Shown: in pieces, positions 23,895 to 36,388 of the stretch | How the letters are laid out: the number at the start of each line of letters is the position of its first letter | Position numbering within the stretch: position 1 is the first letter of the stretch | Origin: Azolla caroliniana | Lineage: Eukaryota; Polypodiophyta | NCBI GenBank assembly: GCA_043228905.1 | Contig: JBHGNT010000006.1 | Coordinates: 1,674,001-1,738,000, forward strand | Reading direction: 5' to 3' | DNA length: 64,000 nt | Translations under genes and position numbers: made by a program | The notes under the pieces: generated by a model | Databases searched by the model: none | Told to the model about the DNA's origin: nothing | What the model saw: the letters and a program-made list of their open reading frames with translations, nothing else

Positions 23895-26800
23895 AATGAC
23901 AACTATTTACCCCAATTCCTTCATAAGAAACATAAAAGTGGCTTTTGGATTTGCTATTGAAGCAAGGATAACATTCATGTTCATATGGTTTGCATCACCA
24001 ACTCATAACATCTACAAGTTGTGTCTTCCCCCTCATTGGGTACAAACTATATAGCAAAACATCGTATTCAAGGCATAGTAGAAAAAAAGACTTAATCTAT
24101 TAAACTTTGGAATTCAAGTTGTGGAGATGCTTTTAGGTTACTTTCAGTAGGATCTCATTTAGAGAAAAGGAGAATAATTCAATCACTTTATGTGAGGTGT
24201 AGTATGATCAACACAACCAATCTTTGACTCGGATTTCCAAACATGCAGGTTGGAAAAACCCTTTTGATTGTATGATCTCTTTCCCAATCACTTACATGTC
24301 AATGCCATCTTTTTCATTGGATAAGGTTTCCTATTGCAAAACCATCTTATGGACCATTGGGATCACTTGAAATTTTATTGCCCACTTTCATAGACAAAAT
24401 CTTTATGATTTTCTCCACTTTGCAAAAATCCCTCTATAGCTATATTCAACTTTCATTTGGTAACTTGTGTGTTCATATCTGATTTTGTATATCCATATGT
24501 TTGTGGGTCTTTACTTAAGTTTGAGGTTTCCAACCTGTAATCATATTGCCAAAATAAAATGAACAAACTCTTTTGCAATTCAAGTTTTGACAATTGTCAA
24601 AATGCCATTTAATTCATATCAATATGATTTGCTCGTGTATATAGTATACATTTATTTCCTTTATGAACACTTCCATATTCTAATTTATAAATTGTCTTGA
24701 ATATCCATGTTCACATGCATTCATTTAAGTAGGAGATACACTAGCACTCAAATGGTGGCTAGTATCAAGCCAAAGCAAAAGCCATGGTTGCAACAAACAC
24801 TTAAAAAAGTATAGTATGAATTCATTACGTGAATAGGATGGAGTACAAGTACTCATTATCTCTAAGTGTGCATGCATATAACATGTTTGTGCGAGAGTTT
24901 ATGGCCCATATTTGCATCTACATGCATATAATCTTGAAGATGATGCATGTGTATTCATTACAAACATCCTAATATACATTGAAGTCATGAAACAACATGT
25001 CTTGTGAAGGAGTTGAGATGAGGTTAGAAGTCTATTTATAGCGTAACTTTGAGGTATGTAAATATTCTTTAATATTATCCATAAGAGGAAGAATGATTTG
25101 GATTATCCCATAGTGTACTTCAGTTGCATTCACTCTCATTCAACTGTCATGGTTTACTCGGTATTAGTGATCACTCACCAATCGTGTGGGTAAATGAAGG
25201 CTTAATATGTTGCAATTTCCGCCCAATAGTTTCTCATGTTGCGAGGGTAATGAATAAACAACAAAGAAATGTGGTTTTTCTTCTCAATTTAGTTTTTGCT
25301 ACAAGATCCATTCATATCAAGGTACACAACACATTTATGTGATGCTTCTTATTTATCACAACAGCAAAATACTTGTCGATCATTTGGATTCACTTATTCT
25401 TGTGCACTCAAGGGGCATGTCATGAGCTACTATCTTAAATTAAGCACATAAGCTTAGTTGCATTAATATGCATTGAAATCTTTAATTCATGTCATGGGGA
25501 TAAAGAGTCTCTAGGGATTTTTAAATTATTCTATGATTTGCAACAATATGCATGCACATGGATATATGTATCCAAGTCGACAAAGATTCTAATGTTGAAT
25601 TGCTTCTATGAGTATTAATTATGGTAAACAACAATATGTCCTAATGACAACAATCCTAGCAAAGGAGTTTATTAAACAAGGATTCATATATTTTTGGATT
25701 TCATTTCTAATTCACGAATCACAACATTTTTATCTTTTGCATATCATTGATGTTATGTATAGTAAGTAGACAAAAGTATTCTCATAGTTGAATCACAAAC
25801 GAATCGACTTTTGGCATACTGTTTTTTTAAACATATTAACTAACAACATATTTTGCCGAAGAAATTTGGTCTTGTTTGTGTATGGAGGTTTAACCCTTAG
25901 AGCAAAATGCACAATTATATACACATTAGTCACTTATTCTATTGTCTAATATGAAAGCAAAGTATGATTTGGATGATGTTATAGGAGGCACTTGCAAGAT
26001 ATTTCCAAAGGAAAGTAATGGTCTTTGGGATTTTAATGATTGTGGAATACCTTAAAGCATGACCGTGATTTATAGCTTTTTACTACATCAAGGGTCCCAT
26101 ATGCACATATATCATAAACATTTTCATATTTATAGGTTCACTTGTACAAACAATATTGTGCATGTACTATATTATATTGATAATATATCCAAATAATGGA
26201 CTACATAAAAATGTTGGATTCACATTCAGTCAATAGTAAAATCGCAAAAAAAACTCCTTCTCATGGTGGAATTTATCTTCAATTGCACCATATTATTTCA
26301 CACACATCAGTACAATAGAGGTGCACACATTCATCTTGCCTTTGTATCTTCTAACACATTAGTAATATAACAAACCAAGTGAGGTTGCGTTAGTAGTGTT
26401 TAGAAGATCTTATATGAGAACAATATTGAGTCTCACATCTTATGTCCATTGGCAAGTAAACTTGTATGTGTGCGATATATGGTGATGCCAAAAATGGAAT
26501 TACAAAACTAGGCCACTAGCTAAATGTATTGATTCACACCCGCTCACAAGTGTGGGAAGGCCCCAATAGAAGTTGCATTCAATTGTTATAGCGTTTGAAT
26601 TCTCATAATGAAGGGGAATATTCATATCGGTAAGACAAATAGAGAGATAATTATATCTCTCACAATGTTAATGAAAGAGTGATCTTTGTTGATTTATCAA
26701 GTTTGAACAACATGGCACATTAATGGATCAGATATGAGAAAAGATAAGAGTTTTTTTACCTAGGTCAACATTTCATGTTTTGAGTATTGGAGGATCATGC

Positions 26801-27699
26801 TGGTTCCCATGTGGTTGAAAAATTCATTGAAACGATGGTATGTTCTGAAATCGTGTGTGTTCCTTTGATTGTATGGTCGTACCTAAAAATATTAGGCATG
26901 TGTCTATGCCGCACACCCAATTGCAATCGACAATAATATGAGAATTAATTTCCCAACTTTGGATTAGAGTGGTTTCATATCAATAGGTCTTAGCTTGGGT
27001 TGATCAAGCGGTTTGCCATCGCTTTATATGGTGGTTTTTCTATACTTGGGAGTTATGGAATAATTGGAGGTTGTGAAATACTCTCTCCTTTTTTTAGATG
27101 GATGAAGTGGAGAGGCCCATTAGATATGGCATGTTGCTTCTAAAGTTGATTAGTTAGTTAGTTAGTTAGTTAGTCAGAGATGTTCTCTTAAAACCATTCC
27201 AAATGTGACTTGTTTATCGGCAAGACCTCATGGGGAGGTTGTGCAAGTGTCACTTGATATCTGCAACAACAATACATGCATCGTCCGAAAATTCAAGTCC
27301 ATGATCTAAGAAGATTGATCCCTATATTACAATTATTTGTGAGGGCACCATGTTGCGTATGTTAGTGTAGTGTCGTATGATAATAAATATATCGACAAGG
27401 TTATGAAGAGGTCGGAAGGGGTTTTCGATAGACCAAGAGATCATGGGAACATAACAGTGGCATGATAGTAAATGTGTCTGCATATAGGCATACATGTAGA
27501 CCATTAACGTTGTAAATGTATGTGTGTGTGTGTGTGTACACATGTAGTTATTATATTGCTAACTTTAGAGAAAGAGAAAGGGATCGATCAAGATGTACAT
27601 AATAGGATAAAATTTTGTATTGAAGTTAAAAATAAATGTCACCATATATTCCCCCATCTCTTTCTTATCTATCACTTTCTTTTGCTTTAATTAGTAGAC
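23895..27699. other. AT-rich intergenic DNA
   Basis: No gene, RNA gene or transposon end could be supported. A (TG)n microsatellite lies near 27519-27540 and a four-fold TTAG repeat near 27150. A short plus frame at 25124-25342 has a SDHSPIVWV motif resembling the end of a LINE endonuclease, but this is too short to call. Confidence 0.4.
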
Positions 27700-27887
27700 A
27701 TTTAATGAACACACACCAACATACATAAATACAATAAAAACCTCTTTAGGAACAGGGCCATTTTCTTCATCATTGCTAATAATCATAAGATGAATAAGAA
27801 ACAGAGCATTTCTTCGTCATTGCTTCTTCCCTTTCCTATCCCTTCTACTTCTTCATTGTCCTTGTTCGTGCGTTAATTCTAGCTAGT

Positions 27888-29731
27888 ATGGAAAATAATA
27901 CTCAATCCAAGGGCAACGTCAAGACCATTTCTGTGGATAATCATGTTGATCAATCCCCTAGCGTCGCTGCATTCGCCCACCTAATGAAGATCAATCATGT
28001 GATGAACCCCATACTCCTACAGGTAAAAATTGATGGATGCATTTGACATCCGAATCAATAGGGATTCGTTAATTTGATCCTTCCTTCCCATGAATTAACT
28101 ACAATTTTCCCCAATGAAATTAATATGAAATCCCATGGATTATTAAACTAACGTGACTGATTTATGGGGTTATAATATATGAATATGACAAATTTGTAGG
28201 TGATCGTCGAAGAGTTGCGAGATCTAGCTCGAATAGCTCTCCCGCTGACAGCGATGAACTGTGTGGTGTATGTGAGGGCCATGGTTTCAGTGCTGTGCCT
28301 GGGGCGCCTGGGAAGCCTGGAACTGGCGGGCGGTGCTCTGTCGGTCGGCTTCACGAACATCACCGGCTACTCGGTCCTCTTCGGGCTAGCTTCGGGGATG
28401 GATCCGGTGTGCAGCCAGGCCTTCGGCTCCAAGAACTGGAGCCTCATCAGCCTGTCATTGCAGAGGACCATCCTCATGCTCCTCTCAACATGCATCCCCA
28501 TAAGCATCATGTGGCTAAACCTGCACAGAATCATGCTGGCATTGGGCCAGAACCCTAACATCACCAGAGTGGCCAGCATCTACTGCATCTACTCGCTCCC
28601 GGACCTCCTGGCCAATAGCCTGTTGCAACCCCTGAGGGTGTTCCTGAGGTCCCAGGGCAATACCGCGCCAATGATGTGGTGCTCGATCCTCGCGGTCACC
28701 CTCCACGTGCCGCTCACCATCCTACTGGTTTTCGTGTTGAAGCTCGGCGTGCCCGGCGTGGCCATCGCGGCGGTTTGGACCAACTTCCACATGGTCATCT
28801 TCCTGGTTCTCTACATGTGGGTCTCGGGTGCTTGCAGCCAGACATGGGGGGGTTGGAGCATTGCTTGCTTCCATGGCTGGTGGCCTTTGCTTAGCCTGGC
28901 TTTGCCTAGCTGCTTTGCAATTTGCTTGGAATGGTGGTGGTATGAAGTGCTTACCATATTGGCTGGCTACTTGCCCAACCCACAAGACAGCATTGCCTCC
29001 ACCTCCATCTTGATCCAGACCACCTCCTTTATGTACACCTTCCCGCTCGCGTTGAGCTCCTCGGTCTCGGTCCGCGTGGGCAACGAGCTGGGCGCCGGCC
29101 GCCCGGCCCGAGCCCGGGTTGCCGCATGGGTGGCCCTCGCGTGCGCGGCCGCCATCGGCGTCACCAACCTCGCGTGGACGACACTATTCCGGCACACGTG
29201 GGGCCGCGTGTTCACGCGCGATGGCCGAGTCCTCATGCTCACCGCCTCCGTCATGCCCATCGTCGGCTTGTGCGAGCTCGGGAACTGCCCCCAGACCACG
29301 GGCTGCGGGGTCCTGCGTGGCAGCGCCAGGCCGGCCATCGGCGCGCGCATCAACTTGGGCTCCTTCTACTTCGTGGGGACGCCTGTCGCGGTAGGCCTGG
29401 CGTTCTGGTACAAGGCCGGTTTCGTGGGGCTCTGGTTCGGGCTGCTCGCAGCCCAGGCAGCCTGTGCGTTCTCCGTGCTTCTCGTGGTGTCCAGGACCGA
29501 CTGGGCACACGAGGCTGCCAAGGCAAAGCAGCTTGCATGCGGCATTGGAGATGGAGATGGAGATGGAGATAGAGATACCCAACGTGAAGTAGAGCTGATC
29601 ATAGCTAGTACTGTACAAGAAGCACCCAGGGGGGATGGCAATACGGCTAATAATAGCGGTACTAGATCTGGTGCCGGTGCTCCCGCTAATAGTAGTGTTG
29701 GCAGGGGGAAGGGTAGAGGTACATATAGCAT

Positions 29732-29766
<35 letters not shown>

Positions 29767-29828
29767 AAGGTGGTGATGATGAGGAGTACTTGCCTTTCCT
29801 ACATCATCATCATGATGACCATGAATGA
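27888..29828 (+). CDS. MATE efflux transporter, DETOXIFICATION 48/49-like, two exons
   Basis: MATE proteins export organic compounds across plasma, vacuolar or Golgi membranes using H+ or Na+. Exon 1 is 27888-28022 (45 codons, [11 protein letters not shown] start), donor CAG|GTAAAA; exon 2 is 28200-29828, acceptor TTTGTAG|GTG. Both are phase 0, giving 587 residues. The body shows about 12 hydrophobic segments and family motifs: [74 protein letters not shown], and C-terminal [15 protein letters not shown]. These fit the DTX48-51 group, several of which act in iron, hormone or cell-growth processes in Arabidopsis; substrate here is unknown. The last 90 residues are low-complexity: GDGDGDGD, a run of about 13 Ser, and His/Asp-rich ends encoded by microsatellites. 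Coding GC is much higher than the flanks. Confidence 0.93.
28023..28199 (+). other. Intron of the MATE gene
   Basis: A 177-bp AT-rich gap begins GTAAAAATTG and ends AATTTGTAG. Removing it joins exon 1 to exon 2 without a frame change. The placement rests on the splice motifs and on the N-terminal reading continuing into [16 protein letters not shown], the usual start of the first MATE helix. Confidence 0.85.
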
Positions 29829-32800
29829 TAGGGGATCAGCTTTCGGTACATGATGATGATGATGATGATGATGGTGATGGTGATGGTAATTGAACCCCCC
29901 CCCCCCTCCCCACACACACAGAACCTATTTTTGCTTTGTCTTTTGTTTGTTTCCCTTTTCGATCATCATTCAACAAATGAATGAATGGATGGATGGATAC
30001 ATGCATGCATGCATGCGTGTGAGCAGTGCATCATGCATGCCATGATCCATCCATCCCTCATGCTATTAATATTGTTATTATCATCCATCATAATGAGCGC
30101 CTTCTTCTTTTTTGTTTGGTTTCTAATGGTCCAAACATGATAATGACGATGATGAAGATGACGAGAATGATGACGATTACGTTGGCATGACGTGGATGGT
30201 GACGTCGACGTTATATACATAATAAGAAATTAAATGACGTATAACCTCACCCAGTAAACAACTAACCTTTTTTTTTTCTTCCAAAAATACCCAGAAAACA
30301 ATTTAAAATTTTATGCTCCTCACTCTTCCGCGTCATAATCTCCTCATCCATTTGATACGACGCATTTTATTGAATTTTGTAAATGGTTTTGAATGGATTC
30401 GAAGGCGCCAGGATTTTACTACAATTTGTTATTTATCGTTTTATTATTTTGTTATGCATTTGTATGCTTTTATTTGCTATTTGCTATTTAATTATTTGTT
30501 GTTACCTACGTTTTATATTTTGCAGAACTATACTGTAGATAGGAAGGACATTTTCTTTTCTCAGGTCCTTTTTCGTTTTCTTTTCCTTTTTTAAAAGCCT
30601 TTCGCTGCTTTGATTTTTTATTGTTGGGGTTTTGGGGAGCAGCCCGTGACGTCATCGGATCCTATTTTTATACCATTCCCCCGCCCCCCCCCTTTTTCAT
30701 TTTGCTTTTTGCTTTTTCTTTTCGTCTTCTTCTCCTTTCTCTCTTCTTCTTTGCTCTTTGGAAATAAATATATAGTTTCAAATTTCTCCTTCATCGTATG
30801 TAAATAATATATACATATACTCAAAGTTTATATTGACTCACATTATCACCCTATGCTTGAGTTCAGTCCTTTCCTACGAATGAAGCGGCACATCAATCTT
30901 AACCCCATCGTTGTTCCTGTTGAATTGTCCTTCGAGCAAACAGGGCATCAAAATATGTCTGTATAGCACTTGGGACTCAAAATCAATGACCCTATAAACT
31001 CTTGTGTTCCTGATACTTCTTACATACACAAGGGTATTGTTGAGTGGGTCCTTGGGAGAAGGGGGGATCATTGGGAGTGTGTCATGAAGAGACACTATAG
31101 AGAAACGACGTGTTTTACTCATGAATTTTCTTTTTTTACCAACAAAAAGGATTGATCCAAAGTAGGCCTTGAATATGTGTGATGTTGATGGTGAAAATGT
31201 TGTTGTCCTTCGTGACAAAGGACTAATGGAAACATATAGAGCTTAGGTCATATATTACATCACAATTGGCACAGTATTGGAACACTGAACTTGTTTGATT
31301 TACAATAAGACTGACAAACTTCTCCAAATTGTTGTTTTTAATCGTGTCACCACATATTTGTGATAAAATAGATCGATGTTAGAATGAGACGGTACATATC
31401 TTTGCTTTTTTGTGATCTCTTTAGTGTATTGTTGCAGGCTCATTCTAGAAGTTTACAGAGCACTTAAATAAAGTTCACTTAAGCATCTTCCAATTATAGC
31501 TTTGATTCTAATAAGATCTCGACAGTTCTTGTTTTGTTATATTATAACCATCAAAGCATTATATTCCACAAAATTAATGCCCTTAATCTTTAACACGATG
31601 CAAAATGTTGGCATGTTAGTTCTCTTTGTCATATTACTTTACTTTTGAAAGAGGATGTCGGCCTAGTCTATCACATAAAAGAGCAATATTGATGGATTGT
31701 TTTTAATTGCTTAACATTTTCTGTTCATGGTGCTAGGGCTATCCGTACAATTTTAGAAAATGTTGTGGCTACATGTACAATGCATAAACATCGGAGGCTT
31801 TCTCTTTTATTATTGTTGTTGTTGGCAATAAGGATTCAAATATTGAGCATCTTTGTGCCAGAATTGTTGACATGAATATTGACATGCCAAGAATATGAAG
31901 GGTCTGTATTCTCGAAAAAAATATTACTCATCAAACAAGCGTAAAATATCATATCATATATGAACATATTGGTAAGCCAAGAATCACAAGTGAGTTCCTC
32001 CTTGTAGTACTACCTTGATTTCTTCATGTTTTACCAACTTTATGGATTTGGTGAATGAAGAAAAGTTGGAGCTTTGTCGTTTAATTCGTTGCATTTTGCA
32101 GTGAGCATGTATCACAATAAGTAAATTAACTTATGCATTGTAGATGATAGACATAGAGTATTTAACTTCAGTTCGCATGAAAAGCTATTGTATCATGATA
32201 AGTAAATTAACTTATGCATTGTAGATGATAGACATAGAGTATTTAACTTCTGTTCGCATGAAAAGCTATTTACGCTAGAAGATTAATGGCATATGTCTTC
32301 CTTTCTTTATTTCCTCTCGAACTAGTGATCATGTCTTCACTTTCATTTAGAAACTTAAAACGCTATTATGAGCGCCTTCGTTATATTTACCTTGAGGTTA
32401 AAAAATGAGGAGAGAACAATGCATGAGGTCTAAAAATGAATACCCCCATTTTGTTGAACTCTAGATTTAGAGCACAATGTGAAAATTTGCCTTCATACAC
32501 CATGCGCAAGAAAACTTTTTAAGGCAAAGATTGTTATGGGCGTTTCTCAAGACAAAAATAGTAAAATAGGTTGGATATGTCTACTATGTTTAAATGTTGG
32601 TATCAAGCACGCTATATTTTACTCAAAAAATGGAACATATTTCTAAATGGAACCATAGTTAGGCAATACTTATACATGTTGATCATCATGACGACTCTTG
32701 ATTGGTTTGAACTTAATCTCTTAGTGCATATTATCTTATGGTTTTATATAGTCATGTGACCTTAGGGCCACCAACAATATAGTACATTTTCCATCGTGCA

Positions 32801-33313
32801 CAATTCGTAGAGTTTAGAGTCAAATATGGTGTCACATACTTGTTGCATTGATTTGGCCCATGCATCATCCTAGGATCTCTATGTGGCATCCCGAAACTCG
32901 CCTAATTATATGTATGATAACACACCCTCTGCAATAAATCATTCAAGTTGTATTCAATGATATCTTAAATTCAAATATGCATGGTAACTTGAAGCCATAC
33001 CAAAATAGAGTATCAACATATACACATAATTAACCTTTCAAGATGAAGAGATGCATCAACAATGCTTGGAAATTTCTCATCTATTAATATCCAACCATTA
33101 ACAAAGATTCATATGAAATCTTTAACTCGTCATTAATAAGCAAAAAAATATAAATCTCTAAGTCATTGTTAATAAGAAAAATAATGTAGTTAATCAAATG
33201 CAATGATCAATTTTCATGTTTTTGCTTTCTTTGCAACCAACTCCAAACCATTTTAGGAAAATGTGACATTCATGGTGTTTCACAACAATAAGAAATACAA
33301 GAACATGAGCTTT
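29829..33313. other. MATE 3' flank and AT-rich intergenic DNA
   Basis: Begins with a (ATG)n microsatellite (about 29850-29880) and C-runs, then ATGCATGC and GGATGGAT repeats near 29985-30015. No coding region is supported. An 81-bp unit is duplicated in tandem at 32109-32189 and 32190-32270. A CT-rich patch lies at 30690-30760. Confidence 0.45.
32109..32270 (+). repeat. 81-bp tandem duplication
   Basis: The two copies (32109-32189 and 32190-32270) differ at only a few positions and both contain AAGTAAATTAACTTATGCAT. Non-coding; recent by identity. Confidence 0.85.
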
Positions 33314-33321
33314 TACACGAC

Positions 33322-33959
33322 CATAGATTGACATATTCGCATTCGTGGGGTTTCCCATTCGAATGCAAACAAATACGCACACGAATGCAAGGTCAAGTAT
33401 TCGTTTTACCCACACACAAAAAAAAAGGCCCAAGAACTCCCTCCTTTTTTAGTAGGATAAAAAAAAGGGACATTAAAAGAGGGACTTGACACTAATAAAT
33501 TTTTATAATAAATATAAAAGTATTCGTTTTATTTTTAATAAATAAATAAAATAAAATAAAGGTTCATTAGTTCCTCACTTTTTATTCTCTCAAAAAATAT
33601 GGATATTTTTATCTTGACATTAAAAATTGGACTTCACACTAATCATATTTCTATAATAAATATACAAATATTCGTTTTTTTAAAATTAATTAATTAAAAT
33701 AAAGGGCCATAAACTTCTCCATTTTTTATTATACACTATAAAGAAGAGTAAATACTAATCATATGTTTATAATCTTTTTAATAAATGATTGTTCTTTTTT
33801 TAGTGAATTAAATTGATTTAAATAATAAAATGAATTAATTAATATTTTATATATTTATTTTGTAAAACGAATGGTTTTATAATATTCTTGGGTCCATTTC
33901 TTATTCTCGAATATTGAGAATATCACGAATGGAGAATATCTCGCATGTGTCAATCTATC
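33322..33959. mobile_element. hAT-type MITE, copy 2
   Basis: Ends are CATAGATTGACATATTCG and the complement of GATAGATTGACACATGCG. A perfect 8-bp duplication, TACACGAC, flanks it (33314-33321 and 33960-33967), which places it with hAT elements. ATTCG/CGAAT motifs are concentrated in the first 100 and last 90 bases. The 638-bp interior is AT-rich without coding capacity. Its relative at 6476-6838 has the opposite orientation. The CATAG start is shared with the hAT element at 2570-3885, a possible source of transposase. Confidence 0.88.
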
Positions 33960-33967
33960 TACACGAC

Positions 33968-35743
33968 TAATAGCTCAAAGGCTAATTAGGTGCTAGGATG
34001 GATGAGAAGCTAAATTTGATAAGTTTATTTTACATGTTGTTACAATTTTAATGGCATGGATTTTGTTGTTTTTTCTTAAATTCAAATTAAGTTTCATGTT
34101 ATTAGAGAAGCGTTTAATATGTGTAATAAATTTAGATAATCTTTTCTACTATCATATGATGATGTCCCATCATACCATTCAAATATGTTTTTTATTATCA
34201 ATGAGCCACCCATCATTTGACGCTGAAAGCTATTAAAGGCATTTGGATGTTATTGCATACACTTTCTCCTATTCCTTTTAGCTATTTGGGTTGTACCTTC
34301 GCAATTTTGATGCTTTTACAATGAGGCGATGTTGCTTGCAAGGATATCCACGAGCTAGACAATATGTGGGATTGTTGTTTTCTACAAATTAATATCATAC
34401 TTTTGGTCTAAATTTAAAGATAGTGTGTCTGTTTTGAACCTCAAATATTTAGAGTGATTGATATGCAATCCCCAATATCACATAATAGGATGATATAAAC
34501 AAACAATGAAGATCCACCACATCTCGTTGATATATTCTCCATCTTTCATGGAATATATATTAACCAAATAGTGCAATTTACTAGTGTTGTATACCATCAT
34601 ATTCTAACTGCAACTATTTTCCATGTGGTAATGTTTTGTTCCATGTTATCCTCCTATCTCAAAGGATAAGACAACTACTGAAATGACCTCATTTAGCTAG
34701 CCATATTTTTTAACAAAATGACTTTTGCATAATTTTATATACGAATATTCCCATTATCATGTGAAAGCATCGAGCTTAAACTTTGATCCCATATTCACTT
34801 ACGACCCACCCAACACTAAGCAACTACCATCCTTACAACGAAGACTGTTCTTTTTATATTTTTAAATGGTGAGATCCAAACAAGGAACGAGAAAACAAAC
34901 GTTCAAGACATTACATACTAAAGCATAATCTTGAGAAAATCCTTCATACTTATTGTTAACATTTTTATAGTCGATTGCCTAATGTTAGACCTCGAACATA
35001 TTAGTTAGACCTCAAGATGTTTGAGAAAATCTTCTCCCAACAAAACAATAATTTATATGCCTAAGTTATGCAATTTGTTTGATATATTCTCTTGGATAAT
35101 GGCATGTGGTATAATGGAATGTGTATTTTTTTAGGGGCTGAATCTCCTAAAGTGAAACTAATATATGTCATGCTTTATAACGTAATGAAGACATACCACG
35201 AAGTTAAATGTAATGAGCAATTTTGCTTGTAGTATCACATCCTATTCGTCTAGAATACTGAATTGGTTTCTATATTATATAAAGTAATTTATGCAAAATA
35301 GTTTTTTCTTGTGCTATTGTATTTCATTAGAAATCAACTATAATGTTCGTTTGCTAATATCTTTCATGCATTTTATTTTTCTGAAACAATGGAGACCATA
35401 TATTATCAGAAATCGTAAGAAAATGGTGTCCAATGAATAATATTGACTCAATACAAGAGAGAGGACAGGCTTATGTGATAGCATAATAGAAATGGTCATT
35501 CATTTATCTTAGACCTATTAATGATAGATATGCCCAAGGAACTCCATTTGCAGTTGGAGGGTTTTCCATTAACAATGCATGAGGCACAAAATTCTATTAG
35601 GTGTGCCATTTGATATATGGGGCCAGTCCTTTGATGATTTATGTATGATGTAAGAGTGCGTGATTTTAGAAAGAGGGAGAAGAAGAATACATGTATCAAT
35701 GGCTCTAAAGTGGCTAATGTGACCTATGCAAACACATCGTTCG
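33968..35743. other. AT-rich intergenic DNA, nothing recognised
   Basis: No protein domain or repeat boundary could be supported in this stretch. Confidence 0.4.
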
Positions 35744-35745
35744 TG

Positions 35746-35781
<36 letters not shown>
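35744..35781 (+). repeat. (TA)n microsatellite
   Basis: An uninterrupted TA tract adjoins the LINE 3' end, a place where slippage of the LINE tail or target is common. Confidence 0.9.
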
Positions 35782-35786
<5 letters not shown>

Positions 35787-36388
35787 TCTTCCATTAGTTA
35801 TAAAATTTTATAGATGAGAATGTTATATACAAATCCCAGTAGGGACCTGATAGTTCCATCTTATGTGGAGGCCTACTCACTCAAAAAAGGGAGAAGACGA
35901 TCATTGTTGGATGAAGACTAATCATTGTCTTTTGATTCCATCGGATCTACTCGCGAGGCCATCGTATTGGGTCTTTACAGTGGTTACAACTTCACTCCAT
36001 ATTTCTTGCAGGAACATTGATTGATGCACGGTTTGATTGGAAAATACCCGTCTACACCGTTGTTTCCAAAGAATCCAAAGAGTTATTGGGCTGACCAATT
36101 CCAACATAATTTGAGTTTTGGCATTAATAGGAGTTGAGTGGATATTGTTGATGGTGGAAAACAAAATCTCTTGTGCCTTTATCACCAACGTCATCCCCTC
36201 CTCCCAATGTTCGTACTTGTCAACTAGGGCTTGCCATGATAACCAACATACATTCCCCCACTTGATTGTGGCTTGCACCTAGCATAATTGCAATAGGCAA
36301 CCAATCCCTGCCATATTCGATGGGTCTTTGGGCAGTCCACAGAGCATGTCGGATTGACTATGTTACATTTGGGCATGTTACACAATTA

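Noticed and set aside
28295-29731. Long minus-strand and alternate-frame open frames over the MATE gene
   Set aside because: They mirror the GC-rich coding strand and contain no family motif; the MATE frame explains the region.
33322-33959. Helitron or Harbinger identity for the MITE
   Set aside because: Clear inverted ends and an 8-bp duplication point to hAT; no TC...CTRR end or TTA/TAA duplication.
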